Part shown: piece by piece, positions 9,959 through 19,084 of the stretch
Layout: the number at the start of each line of letters is the position of its first letter
How positions within the stretch are numbered: the first letter of the stretch is position 1
Position numbers and translations under genes: made by a program
Assembly (NCBI GenBank): GCA_963840535.1
Contig: CAWIZJ010000013.1
Coordinates: 1-64,000 of the forward strand
Source: VAZQ01 sp963840535
GTDB lineage: Bacteria; Pseudomonadota; Alphaproteobacteria; Rhizobiales; Xanthobacteraceae
Direction of reading: 5' to 3'
Length of the DNA stretch: 64,000 nucleotides
Notes under the pieces: generated by a model
The model's input: the letters and a program-made list of their open reading frames with translations, nothing else
What the model was told of the DNA's origin: nothing
Databases searched by the model: none

Positions 9959-10331
9959 TCAGCGGTTCGATTTGGGTGTATCCTGGCGATGATCTCTAAA
10001 CTCCGCAGGTCCTTTGAGGAGTCGCCGTTTCCGCTGTTGCTGTTCTTCGTGGGTCGCCGATGCGTCAGCGAGTTGATCGATTTGCTGGGCTGCCATGTCC
10101 GAGGCCCGCGCTGCGGCTTTGGGGCTTCGCGTCCCAATCGGTCCCGAGCGGCCGAGCCCCGCTTGACAGGCGGCGAATGGCTTCCGCAAGGGAAAGTCCG
10201 GTGCTTTGGCGCGCGGCCCATCTTTCAATTCGCGAAACAAGAGATGGCGGAAGCTGCACCCGAATGACACGCTCGCGGCCCGTTCCCGGTCGGGCCTTCC
10301 TTTTTGATCTGAGCTTAGTCGGTGGCGCCAT
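9959..10331 (-). CDS. Small basic protein with a ribbon-helix-helix-like core
   Basis: Starts MAPPTKLRSKRKARPGTGRE at 10331, with the segment VIRVQLPPSLVSRIERWAAR followed by SLAEAIRRL, which looks like the strand and two helices of a CopG/Arc-type DNA-binding fold. After a one-base shift near 10165 the protein continues AGLGRSGPIGTRSPKAAARA and ends in KRRLLKGPAEFRDHRQDTPK. The last part is conserved in rhizobial proteins of this type as I recall them. It lies about 100 nt upstream of the kinase on the same strand. A role as a small transcription regulator is inferred from the fold only. Confidence 0.7.
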
Positions 10332-10550
10332 GATTTGGCTTTACCGTGGAAGCGAGCGGAAAGGAAGCAACTTCCCGCACTTGATCCGGTCCTGCAACGT
10401 CCGACTGAGCGGTTACCACTCGAGGTCCCAGGGAACTTTTGGTTCGAGCTTCTGTTGTTCGTGGCGCCAGACAGTCGCAGCAATCCTTCGGCAGGGCGTC
10501 CTTCGAGACACTTCCCAGCTTCGACCGGGAAGATTTTTTTCAGGGTCACC

Positions 10551-11895
10551 GTGGCAAAACCATCGGGCAGATGGGCAAGAAGGCGGCAACGAAAACGAGG
10601 CAGTAAAAGGCCGGAGGCGAAAAGTAGCGCTGGTGGGCCGACCCAGTCACGGCTGTTGCGGGTGCTGGGTCCCGGCCTGATCACCGGCGCCTCGGATGAT
10701 GATCCCAGCGGCATTGCCACCTACTCGCAGGCAGGGGCGCAGTTCGGGTTTTCGATCACCTGGACGATGCTGTTCACCTACCCGCTCATGTCGGTCATTC
10801 AGGAGATCAGCGGCCGCATCGGGCGCACCACCGGGGCTGGGATCGCCGGCAACATCCGCAAGCACTATCCGAACTGGCTCCTGCAGGCGCTGGTCGGAAT
10901 GCTGATCGTTGCCAACACGATCAATATCGGCGCCGATCTCGGCGCCATGGCGGACGCCGTGAGGCTGCTGGCCGGCGGCCCGCATCTGCTCTATGTCGCT
11001 CTGTTCGGCGCGTTCTGCGCGACCCTGCAGATTTTCATGCAATATGCACGCTACGTCGCGGTGCTGAAGTGGCTGACGCTTGCGCTATTTGCCTATTTTG
11101 GCACCGTCCTGGCGGTGCAAATTCCCTGGTCGGAAGCGGCTCGCGGCTTCTTGATACCGACGTTCACGACGGATGTGACGTTTTGGACGACCGTGGTCGC
11201 GATTCTCGGCACCACCATCAGCCCCTATCTGTTTTTCTGGCAAGCTTCCCAGGAGGCCGAGGATACGAAGGAGGAACCCGAGCGCAAGCCGCTGGTCAAA
11301 GCTCCAAGGCAAGGTCCAGATGCGATCGAGCGCATTCGCCTCGATACCTATGTCGGGATGGCATTTTCGAACCTGGTCGCGCTTGCGATCATGGTGACGA
11401 CTGCTGCTACGTTGCACGTCGCGGGCGTTCATAACATCGAAACTTCCGCGCAGGCAGCGGAGGCTCTCAAACCTGTCGCCGGCGAGTTTGCATTCACTAT
11501 CTTTGCGCTCGGCATCATTGGAACCGGCCTGCTTGCCGTACCGGTGCTCGCCGGCTCGGCCGCCTACGCGCTGGGAGAGGCGCGCAGGTGGCCGATTGGG
11601 CTCGCACGGCGGCCGATGCAGGCGAAAGCCTTCTATGGCAACCATCGCAGTCGCGACCTTGCTCGGAGCCTTGATCAATTTCTCCCCCATCAATCCGATC
11701 AAGGCGCTGTATTGGAGCGCGGTACTCAACGGCGTTGTTGCCGTGCCGGTGATGACGATGATGATGCTGGTCAGCAGTGATCAACGGATCATGGGCAAGT
11801 TCATCATCGGTCCTACCATGCGCCTGGTCGGCTGGACGGCCACCATGGTGATGGCCATCGCCGTGGCGGCAATGGCCGTGACGGCATTGCGGTAA
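10551..11895 (+). CDS. Nramp-family divalent metal ion transporter
   Basis: Inner-membrane cation transporter with about 11 membrane helices. The first conserved helix reads LGPGLITGASDDDPSGIATY, where classical MntH proteins have DPGN. The helix-6 region reads ILGTTISPYLFFWQASQE, where MntH has a Met-Pro-His motif. Both variants occur in a distinct environmental branch of the Nramp superfamily, so the transported metal cannot be assumed to be Mn2+ or Fe2+. The start chosen is GTG 10551, in frame and before a basic N-terminus; an earlier start is possible. A one-base shift near 11630 separates the final helices (TIAVATLLGALINFSPINPI, LVGWTATMVMAIAVAAMAV), which end at 11895. Confidence 0.9.
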
Positions 11896-12005
11896 CCGGA
11901 TTTGGCGTTGCAGCTGGCCACCAGCGGCGCGGGAGAGCTCCGTCAAGCTATGGCTATTTGATGGAATGGCTCTATATTGGCGACTCACCCCAACAGGAGC
12001 ATCGA

Positions 12006-12279
12006 ATGGCACCGCGAGTTATCAAGCTGCGCGAGCAGGAAAAGACTGAGCAAGAGAACGAAGCGCCAGTGACTGCCTCACAACAAAGGACGCCGCTTGC
12101 CCGATTTCCTGCTTCAAGTCGATCGGCAAACGAAGGCGTCGTACGCCAGCGCTGACGTCGCTTTAGCGGCCGGTCTCGTGATCAAGAAGGCCCACCCGGT
12201 TGTCCAAGTGGCCGTTTATGACAGAGAGGAAAGCAAGCACATGCTGATTCAAGGAACCACAAGCCCGGTTCAGGGTTGA
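12006..12279 (+). CDS. Small conserved hypothetical protein
   Basis: Begins MAPRVIKLREQEKTEQENEA behind an aggagc site at 11996. It needs one shift near 12095 to continue LPDFLLQVDRQTKASYASAD and VIKKAHPVVQVAVYDREESK. The second part matches a small rhizobial protein type that carries the same 'QVDRQTK...YPVVQVAVYD' pattern. About 90 residues, no membrane span, function unknown. Confidence 0.6.
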
Positions 12280-12575
12280 ATTTTCCGCTTGCGCGCCTTG
12301 CCGAGTGCCGCGGCGTCCCATCGTCTTGCAGCATAGCTCTGCCTGTATCCGTCCGGTAAAGGCCGCCTCGCCTGCCTCGAGACGGGTTGGTCGTCGAACC
12401 GACTGCGTTTAAGTCATCACATCTCTGCTGCGTCGCCGCCGCTGGAGGACGGCGAAGAAGGAGCGGCCTGGTAGCGGATCGCTGCCAGCCGGGGACTACG
12501 CGTGTCGACGGGTTGCTCGTACGCTGGGTCGCTGCTGCCAGGCGCAATGATGTGCAATCTCTGCTCATTTATCCG
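12280..12575. other. Intergenic region between two unrelated modules
   Basis: About 300 bases with no supported gene. GC content begins to fall toward 12570, where the lower-GC DUF4160/DUF2442 module and its promoter start. Confidence 0.5.
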
Positions 12576-12604
12576 TTGCATATGTGCAATCAATGCACTA
12601 TATT
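12576..12604 (+). promoter_or_regulatory. Predicted sigma70-type promoter for the DUF4160/DUF2442 pair
   Basis: TTGCAT at 12576-12581 and TATATT at 12599-12604 are separated by 17 nt, about 20 nt before the ATG at 12625. A tgcatatgtgca partial palindrome overlaps the -35 box and could be an operator for the encoded HTH protein. That last point is inference. Confidence 0.5.
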
Positions 12605-12624
12605 TCGCGTTGTAGGTCCGAACG

Positions 12625-12867
12625 ATGCCAGAGGTCGTTCGGCTAAGTAACTGTAGGATATGCATTTATGTGCGTGGAGAGCACCCTCCTCCTCATTTCC
12701 ACGTCTGGGGACCGGATTCCAGAGGCTCGGTAGAGATCGCGACTCTTGAGCTGCGAGCAGGGCATTTATCAAGGAAGGATTTCAAGGAGGTGCGAGATTG
12801 GGCATCGGTGCCCGAAAATTTCATGCTGCTGGTAGAAACTTGGAGGCGGCTCCATGAGCGCGAATGA
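12625..12867 (+). CDS. DUF4160 domain protein
   Basis: Intact 80-residue protein with the DUF4160 hallmark CRICIYVRGEHPPPHFHVWG near the N-terminus and a C-terminal helix (LLVETWRRLHERE). Its 3' end overlaps the start of the next gene by 14 nt, the usual arrangement of DUF4160-DUF2442 pairs. Such pairs behave like toxin-antitoxin-type modules in gene neighbourhoods, but biochemical function is not established. GC content is visibly lower than in flanking genes, which suggests horizontal arrival. Confidence 0.85.
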   Translation: MPEVVRLSNCRICIYVRGEHPPPHFHVWGPDSRGSVEIATLELRAGHLSRKDFKEVRDWASVPENFMLLVETWRRLHERE

Positions 12868-13756
12868 TATGGAGACCAGCGGAATTCTGCTCCCTCGGAT
12901 GTCTCAAATCCAGGCTCTTCCTAAATTCCGTCTAATCGTCACCTGGGCAGATGGTTCGCGCGCTGGAAAGACCGATACCGTTGATCTTGCTCCAGTGATT
13001 AACACGTACAAGTTTTATCGCCCTCTCCGAAAAAACGAAGAGCTGTTCCAAACCGCTCACTTGATCGACGACGGTCATGCGATCGCGTGGGGCGATGATT
13101 CGATTGATATGTCGGCCGAGTTGTTAGATGACATAGCAAGAGAGGTGATGACCCCTCAAGCTTTCACCAAGTTTCTGGAGAGAAACAAGCTCACTCAAGA
13201 GGCCGCTGCTGCACTTCTAGGGTACAGCCGACGCCAAATCGGCTATTACGTCAGTACTGGCCCCATTCCGCGCGTCGTAGCTCTCGCATGCTACGGGTAC
13301 GAAGCACGCAGCGGCGCTAATGAGGAACGTCAGTCTCGGAATGAGGCCATGCACAGCATCTACGAGCAGGCGACGGAAGAGGCGCATGCGATGCTCTCGC
13401 AGGCGGCGCAGCGCTTCGCCGAAGTCCTCGAGGAGCTAAAGCAGATGAGCTCCGACATACGCCGTGAGCTCGACGCAACGCGCGCCGAGCTGCGCAAGGG
13501 CATTCTTGCATTGCCGCAGGAGGCTGCGGCTGCCACCCAGCAAATGCGGCGCATCATCGTCGATGAAATCGAGGCGCTGGCCGAGCTTAATCGCATTATC
13601 GCGCGCCACGGCCGCGGCCTCGACATCGTCGAGCCGACCACGCGAACGATGGGGCCCGCCGAGCCGTCGGCCCGTCGCGACGTAGCGCGCGAGGGCCATG
13701 CGCCCACACTCCGATCCCCTGGACTCACTCGCGCACGATGTCCACCGGATGATTGA
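12854..13756 (+). CDS. DUF2442 and helix-turn-helix protein, fused in frame to foreign C-terminal sequence
   Basis: Residues about 20-95 form a DUF2442 domain (IQALPKFRLIVTWADGSRAG, YKFYRPLRKNEELFQTAHLI). Residues about 105-150 form an HTH segment (FTKFLERNKLTQEAAAALLG, YSRRQIGYYVSTGPIPRV). Relatives normally stop soon after the next words, ALACYGYEAR. Here the frame runs on from 'SGANEERQ' at about 13316 into about 145 residues of coiled-coil sequence (EVLEELKQMSSDIRRELDAT) that belongs to a different, higher-GC gene whose remnant continues downstream. The HTH half probably regulates the DUF4160/DUF2442 operon. The fused tail may be translated but has no obvious role. Confidence 0.8.
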   Translation: MSANDMETSGILLPRMSQIQALPKFRLIVTWADGSRAGKTDTVDLAPVINTYKFYRPLRKNEELFQTAHLIDDGHAIAWGDDSIDMSAELLDDIAREVMTPQAFTKFLERNKLTQEAAAALLGYSRRQIGYYVSTGPIPRVVALACYGYEARSGANEERQSRNEAMHSIYEQATEEAHAMLSQAAQRFAEVLEELKQMSSDIRRELDATRAELRKGILALPQEAAAATQQMRRIIVDEIEALAELNRIIARHGRGLDIVEPTTRTMGPAEPSARRDVAREGHAPTLRSPGLTRARCPPDD

Positions 13757-14050
13757 ACATGACGCCGTCGCCGATCTCTGGGACCGCTACAACCGCGGGG
13801 ACCGCAACGTGCTCGCGCGTGGCAAGCTCTATACGGGGGAGGGCCAAAGGGCGTTCGAGGACATCCGCAGGAAGTTACCGCGCCGACCGCGAGTTCATGC
13901 GCACGGTTGACCGCTATATTGGCGAGTTCGAGCGTCTGCTCGAGGAAATCTCACGCGACGACCGCGGCCAGGCGGCTCGCAACTATCTCACCTCCGAGAT
14001 CGGGAAGGTTTTACATCATGCTTGCCCAGGCGGCAGGGCGGTTCGATTGA
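13316..14050 (+). pseudogene. C-terminal remnant of a kinesin-like/coiled-coil rhizobial protein
   Basis: After the join at ~13316 the sequence is high-GC and reads, over several shifts, MHSIYEQATEEAHAMLSQAA, then MRRIIVDEIEALAELNRIIA, then LDSLAHDVHRMIEHDAVADL, WDRYNRGDRNVLARGKLYT, VDRYIGEFERLLEEISRDDR and finally KV(Y)IMLAQAAGRFD-stop at 14050. One T too many in the TTTT run at 14009-14012 breaks the last word. These blocks match the conserved C-terminus of long coiled-coil proteins that are annotated as kinesin-like in Bradyrhizobium. The N-terminal part is absent because the low-GC module replaces it. Confidence 0.6.
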
Positions 14051-14105
14051 ATGCGGTGACGGAGGATGGAGTCTCCGTATGAAGACCGCGGCATGTGCGT
14101 CGGCG

Positions 14106-14372
14106 TCAGATCCGGGCTGAACTTCGCCGCGCCGTTACAGCACCCCAAATCAGCAGAACGATTATGGCTCCGACCACCGCGCCGATCAGACCAGCGCCTT
14201 CGCCGGGACCATACCACCCCAGGGCTTGACCCAGCCACGACGCGACGAACGCACCGACAATCCCAAGGATTGTTGTCAGGACGAAGCCGGAAGGCTCGTT
14301 GCCGCCGGGCGTAATAAGCTTCGCGATCACGCCCGCTACGAAGCCGATGATGATTGTCCAGAGTATGCTCAT
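14106..14372 (-). CDS. GlsB/YeaQ/YmgE-family stress response membrane protein
   Basis: Intact 88-residue protein with three hydrophobic Gly-rich helices: ILWTIIIGFVAGVIAKLITP, FVLTTILGIVGAFVASWLGQ and GLIGAVVGAIIVLLIWGAV. This is the transglycosylase-associated protein family (small inner-membrane proteins induced by stress). No partner is implied by context. The gene lies 25 nt downstream of the DUF937 gene on the same strand, so they may be cotranscribed. Confidence 0.9.
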   Translation of the reverse strand: MSILWTIIIGFVAGVIAKLITPGGNEPSGFVLTTILGIVGAFVASWLGQALGWYGPGEGAGLIGAVVGAIIVLLIWGAVTARRSSARI

Positions 14373-14397
14373 GTCCGCTTCCTACTTTGTTCGCAGC

Positions 14398-14868
14398 CTA
14401 GGAACGTGAGAAGTCAGCTTCCGTCGGGAGCCGCCCTTGCGGCGTGTACTTATCGACTGCCTCCGGGAGGTCGCGGCACAGTCTCGAGAGCAACTCGTCC
14501 CGCGACAAACCAGTGTGTTTCGACAAGGTGTCCAACACCTCGGGACCGAGCGCCTGCGCGAGCTGGGACGGCGTGCACGGTTTATTGGGACCGGTTTTGA
14601 CCCAGGACTTCGCGGTGTCCCCTTGGCCGCTCTGCTTGAAGCGGTCCATGAGCTCGCCGAGGCCGCCGCTCAGAACCCCGCCGGCGCTGGCGCCGCCGAC
14701 ACCGCTTCTCAGCTGTTCGAGCAATCCGTCGAGGCCACTTTGCCCGGCAGCTCCGGGCTTACTCTGTCCCAGGCCACGGAGCATTTCAGCAATCTTGTCC
14801 CGGTTCTGGTAACCCGCGATGGCGAGCAGCCCCAGGAGGGCTGTCAGGGATGGGAATCCGCGGCTCAT
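14398..14868 (-). CDS. YidB/DUF937-family protein
   Basis: Intact 156-residue protein. A short N-terminal hydrophobic stretch (SLTALLGLLAIAGY) is followed by a Gly-rich linker (SGVGGASAGGVLSGGLGELM) and the conserved helical C-terminal region (PSQLAQALGPEVLDTLSKHT, GLSRDELLSRLCRDLPEAVD, TPQGRLPTEADF). YidB-like proteins are common in proteobacteria and their biochemical role is unknown. Confidence 0.88.
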   Translation of the reverse strand: MSRGFPSLTALLGLLAIAGYQNRDKIAEMLRGLGQSKPGAAGQSGLDGLLEQLRSGVGGASAGGVLSGGLGELMDRFKQSGQGDTAKSWVKTGPNKPCTPSQLAQALGPEVLDTLSKHTGLSRDELLSRLCRDLPEAVDKYTPQGRLPTEADFSRS

Positions 14869-14957
14869 TGGGCTGCTCCTAATTCTGATCGGGGGGAACA
14901 GTGGGGCGAGGAGATAAGTTCCTCATGCATCGGTAGGATAGTGTGGTTGCAGCGGCA

Positions 14958-16188
14958 CTATTCCGCCGCCAAAGCGCGTCCCTTGAGCGGGAGCCCGAGC
15001 CGGTCCCACACCTCGACCAGCGCCTCGGCGAGGGCGTCGATCAGAGCGTCCTCGTGGTAGGGGGAGGGCGTGATGCGCAGCCGCTCGGTCCCTTTCGGAA
15101 CGGTCGGATAATTGATCGGCTGGATGTAGACGCCGTGCTCGGCGAGCAGGAGGTCGGTTGCCTCCTTGCAGAGCTCGGGATCGCCGACGAATACCGGCAC
15201 GATATGGGTCGCGCTTGCCATCACCGGAAGCCCGGCGGCCTCGAGCACGGCCTTGACCCGCGCCGCGCGGTCCTGGTGCCGCTCGCGTTCGAAGCTCGAA
15301 TGCTTGAGGTGGCGGATCGCTGCGGTTGCGGCGGCGCAGATCGGCGGCGGCAGCGCGGTCGTGAAGATGAAGCCGGGAGCATAGCTGCGCACGGCATCGA
15401 CCAGTGGCGCGCTGGCCGCGATGTAGCCGCCCAGGCACCCGAATGCCTTGGCGAGCGTGCCCTCGATCACGTCGACGCGCGCATGCGCGCCCTGCAGCTC
15501 GGCCTGGCCGCCTCCACGCGGACCGTACATTCCGACCGCATGCACCTCGTCGGCATAGGTCATGGCGCGGTAGCGCTCGGCGAGATCGCAAATGGCCCCG
15601 ATCGGTGCGACGTCGCCGTCCATGGAGTAGAGCGTCTCGAACACGATGAGCTTCGGCCGGTTCGGATCCGCCGCTTGGAGCAATTCCTCCAGATGCGCCA
15701 TGTCATTGTGGCGGAAGATCTGCTTCTCGCACCGCGATTGGCGCACCCCCTCGATCATGGAATTGTGATTCCAGGCGTCCGACAGGATCAGACAGCCGGG
15801 CATGAGCCTGGCGATGGTGGAGATTCCGGTCTCGTTGGAGATATAGCCCGAGGTGAAGACGAGGGCGGCGTCCTTGCGATGCAGGTCGGCGAGCTCGCGC
15901 TCGAGCTCGACCAGCGGATGGTTGGTGCCGGCGATATTGCGGGTGCCACCGGCGCCGGTCCCCATGCGGGTGGCGGTCTCGACCATGGCTCCGATGACCT
16001 TGGGGTGCTGGCCCATTCCGAGATAATCATTGGAGCACCACACGATGACGTCGCGCGGACCATGCGGGGAGTGCCAGATTGCGCGCGGAAAGCGGCCGGC
16101 GATGCCGCTCCAGGTCGGCAAAGACGCGGTAGCGGCGCTCCTCCCTGAGCTGCGCCAGCGCCTGCGCGAAATAGCTTTCGTAGTTCAT
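14958..16188 (-). CDS. hemA: 5-aminolevulinate synthase
   Basis: Condenses glycine with succinyl-CoA to form 5-aminolevulinate, the first step of tetrapyrrole synthesis by the C4 (Shemin) route used by alphaproteobacteria. The start MNYESYFAQALAQLREERRY is at 16188. A one-base shift near 16112 follows, then WCSNDYLGMGQHPKVIGAMV, the substrate-binding TGAGGTRNIAGTNHPLVELE, TYADEVHAVGMYGPRGGGQ and the PLP-lysine segment EGTLAKAFGCLGGYIAAS. The C-terminus reads LKGRALAAE. Corrected length is about 410 residues, as expected. The frame break is almost certainly a read error because the gene is essential in such bacteria. Confidence 0.95.
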
Positions 16189-16316
16189 GAAATGCACTCC
16201 CCCCACCCAGGGGGGCCCCGTCCATAAGCGCGCACGCCTTTTTTAGAGGCGTTCCAGGGCTGTTGTCGAGGCCGATAATAGTGCCACCATTCATGGCCGT
16301 CCCACGGGAGGAGTGA

Positions 16317-18035
16317 ATGGCTGAACCCACGCGCGGCTTGGAACACGGGCTCACCAATTATGGGGATCGCGATTTCTCGCTTTATCTGCGGCGTTCCTTC
16401 GCCCAATCCATGGGCTATTCGCGCGCGATGCTGGGCAAGCCGGTGGTCGGCATCGCCTACACGCCCTCCGGCTTCAACAATTGTCATCGCCATTTTCCCG
16501 AGCTGCTCGACGCGGTCAAACGCGGGGTGTTGGCGGCCGGGGCGCTGCCGATCGAATTCCCCACCATTTCGCTCGGCGAGGTTTTCCTCAGCCCGACCAG
16601 CCTCAAATACCGCAACCTGATGTCGATCGATACCGAGGAAATGATCGGTGCGCAGCCGATGGATGCGGTCGTGCTGATGGGCGGATGCGACAAGACCGTG
16701 CCGGCGCAGTTGATGGGCGCGGTGTCTGCCGGCCGTCCGGCAATCATGCTGGTGGCGGGCCCGATGATGACCGGCCGCCACCGCGGCGAGCGGCTCGGCG
16801 CCTGCACGGATTGCCGGCGATTCTGGGCGCGCTACCGCGCCGGCGATGTCGACGCCGGCGAGATCTCGGAGGTCGAGGGCCAACTCGCGGTCACCGCCGG
16901 CACCTGCGCGGTCATGGGCACCGCCTCCACCATGGCCTGCCTCGCGGAGGCACTCGGCCTCATCCTGCCGGGAACCGCGGCCATCCCGGCGGTGCACGCG
17001 GACCGCTTGCGCGCCGCGGAAGCTACCGGTGCGGCGGCGGTGCGTCTCATCGGGTCGCAGCGCACGCCTGACCGGATCGTCAATGACAAGACGGTGGAAA
17101 ACGCTCTGCGCGTGCTGCTCGCGCTCGGCGGCTCGACCAATGCCGTGATCCATCTCACCGCGATCGCCGGGCGGGCCGGCGTAATGGTATCGCTGGAACA
17201 ACTCAATCGGCTGTCCGAAACGACCCCGGTGCTGGTCAATCTCAAGCCGGTCGGAAACGGCTATATGGAGGATTTCTTCGCCGCCGGCGGGATGGGTGCG
17301 CTGCTGCGCGAGCTCAAGCCGCTGCTCCACCTCGACTGCATGACGGTGACCGGGGAAACGCTCATGCAGCGGCTGGCCGCGCAAGCGCCTCCTCAGAGGC
17401 TTCAGGGGGTCGATCGCTCGATCATCGCCGCCTACGACCAGCCGTTCGAGCGCAACGGCGGGCTCATCGCGCTGTTCGGCAATCTCGCGCCAATGGGCGC
17501 GATCCTCAAGCGCTCGGCGGCCGACGCGCGCCTGTTCGAGCACGAGGGCAGGGCGGTGGTGTTCCGCTCGCTCGCCGAGCTCGCGGCGCGGATCGACGAC
17601 CCCGCCCTCGAAGTCACTCCGCAGGACGTGCTCGTGCTGCAGAATGCCGGCCCGCATGCGCCGGAATGCATGCCCGAGGCCGGCTATCTTCCGATCCCGA
17701 AGAAGCTCGCGCAGGCCGGCGTCAAGGACATGATCCGGGTCTCCGACGCGCGCATGAGCGGCACCGCTTTCGGCACCATCGTGCTGCATGTGACGCCGGA
17801 CTCGGCGTCCGGCGGACCGCTTGCTCTGGTGCATGACGGCGACCGCATTCGGCTCTCGGTCAAGAACCGGCGCATCGACGTCCTGGTCGAGGAGGCCGAA
17901 TTGAAGCGACGCGCCGCCGCGCTCCCGCCGGTGCAGAAAACCCCGGGGCGGGGCTATTCCAGACTCTACGCGCAGGAGATTCTCGGTGCCGACCAGGGTT
18001 GCGATTTCGCGTTTCTGCGTCCGGCGGGGCGGTGA
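16317..18035 (+). CDS. IlvD/Edd-family sugar-acid or dihydroxyacid dehydratase
   Basis: Intact 572-residue iron-sulfur dehydratase behind a GGGAGG ribosome site. The cluster cysteines lie in FNNCHRHF near residue 56, VLMGGCDKTVPAQLMGAVSA near 125 and GACTDCRRFW. LALGGSTNAVIHLTAIAGRA and SDARMSGTAFGTIVLHVTPD are family signatures. The pattern fits the pentonate dehydratase branch (L-arabinonate/D-xylonate type) better than true IlvD, judging by the GACTDCRRFW segment, but substrate is inferred. It heads a possible catabolic run with the hydrolases and oxygenase downstream. Confidence 0.88.
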   Translation: MAEPTRGLEHGLTNYGDRDFSLYLRRSFAQSMGYSRAMLGKPVVGIAYTPSGFNNCHRHFPELLDAVKRGVLAAGALPIEFPTISLGEVFLSPTSLKYRNLMSIDTEEMIGAQPMDAVVLMGGCDKTVPAQLMGAVSAGRPAIMLVAGPMMTGRHRGERLGACTDCRRFWARYRAGDVDAGEISEVEGQLAVTAGTCAVMGTASTMACLAEALGLILPGTAAIPAVHADRLRAAEATGAAAVRLIGSQRTPDRIVNDKTVENALRVLLALGGSTNAVIHLTAIAGRAGVMVSLEQLNRLSETTPVLVNLKPVGNGYMEDFFAAGGMGALLRELKPLLHLDCMTVTGETLMQRLAAQAPPQRLQGVDRSIIAAYDQPFERNGGLIALFGNLAPMGAILKRSAADARLFEHEGRAVVFRSLAELAARIDDPALEVTPQDVLVLQNAGPHAPECMPEAGYLPIPKKLAQAGVKDMIRVSDARMSGTAFGTIVLHVTPDSASGGPLALVHDGDRIRLSVKNRRIDVLVEEAELKRRAAALPPVQKTPGRGYSRLYAQEILGADQGCDFAFLRPAGR

Positions 18036-18067
18036 ACATGATCGGGCCGCGCGCTCTTCGGTTGCAA

Positions 18068-18235
18068 GTGTGCGCCGTCACCCTGAGGCGCGAGCCCGGC
18101 TTCTCAGCCGGGCGAGCCTCGAAGGGTGACGATTTGGCCATCCTTCGAGGCCCGCGCGCGAGCGTGCGCGGGCGCCTCAGGATGACGGCCCAGGTCGCGC
18201 GAGCGTGCGCGGGCGCCTCAGGATGACGGCTCGGA
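18068..18235. repeat. Bradyrhizobium-type palindromic intergenic repeats
   Basis: Alternating fragments of the dispersed repeat 'gtcaccctgaggcgcgagcc...gggcgagcctcgaaggg' and the inverted form 'gcgggcgcctcaggatgacgg' occur here, the last unit twice (18168-18187 and 18208-18227). Such elements are abundant between rhizobial genes. No coding sequence is present in the interval before the next start at 18323. Confidence 0.7.
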
Positions 18236-18322
18236 TGTCTGATCCTCCTCTGTACCGTGGCGATCCCATCGCGTAATAGTGCGGTCAACGATCGGGTTCC
18301 GACACCACAGGGAAAGGGGCCG

Positions 18323-19054
18323 ATGGCCATCGAGAGCATCTTCTATTCGGCATCCGGGCTCAGCTGCCGCGGGGCGCTGATCTGGGACGAAAGCGTCAAG
18401 GCGCCGAGACCGCTGTTGCTGATGGCGCCCAACTGGAGAGGCGTGATCAAGCCTGCCATCGAAACTGCGCAGCTGCTCTCGGGCGAAGGCTATGTCGTGT
18501 TCGTCGCCGACATGTTCGGGGAGGGCAACGGCCCGGTCGGCACCGAAGAGCCGATGGAATTCCTCAAGCCGTTCATGGCCGACGTTGCCGGCATGCGCCG
18601 CCGCGTCGCGGCCGCGCTCGACACCTTGACGCGGGAAGCCGACCGGCGCGCGATCGGCGACGTGACCCGTCGCGCCGCCATCGGCTACTGCTTCGGCGGC
18701 CTCAACGTGCTGGATCTCGCCCGCTCCGGCGCCGACGTGCAGGCGGTCGTGTCGATGCATGGCTCGCTCGGCACGCCGCAGCCCGCCCAGCGCGGCGATA
18801 TCAAGGCGGCGGTGCTGGCGGTGCATGGCGCCGCCGACCCGATTGCGCCGAAAGCCGAGCGCGACGCGTTCGAGCAGGAGATGACGGCGGCCGGCGCCCG
18901 CTGGGCCCTGCTGACGTTCGGCGATGTGGTTCATGCCTTCACCGACCCGGCGGCGGACATGCCAGGCGTGGCCAAATGGCACGAGCCGGCAACCCGGCAT
19001 GGCTATGCGCTGGCGCATGCCTTCATCGCCGACGCCTTCGCCGGCAAACTGTAG
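18323..19054 (+). CDS. Dienelactone hydrolase family protein
   Basis: Intact 243-residue alpha/beta hydrolase. The catalytic triad of the family is visible: Cys in AAIGYCFGGLNVLDLA near residue 120, Asp in VHGAADPIAPKAER, and His in FGDVVHAFTDP. The start MAIESIFYSASG at 18323 follows a gggaaagggg site. Family members hydrolyse lactones or small esters from ring-cleavage pathways, and some act on other substrates. The location between a dehydratase and a cysteine hydrolase supports a catabolic role. Confidence 0.9.
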   Translation: MAIESIFYSASGLSCRGALIWDESVKAPRPLLLMAPNWRGVIKPAIETAQLLSGEGYVVFVADMFGEGNGPVGTEEPMEFLKPFMADVAGMRRRVAAALDTLTREADRRAIGDVTRRAAIGYCFGGLNVLDLARSGADVQAVVSMHGSLGTPQPAQRGDIKAAVLAVHGAADPIAPKAERDAFEQEMTAAGARWALLTFGDVVHAFTDPAADMPGVAKWHEPATRHGYALAHAFIADAFAGKL

Positions 19055-19084
19055 GATCGTCCGGCGAGCACACGGGAGGCTGTC

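Noticed and set aside
16185..17834. 549-codon minus-strand frame across the dehydratase gene
   Set aside because: Antisense shadow. The plus strand encodes a complete IlvD/Edd protein with its cysteine motifs.
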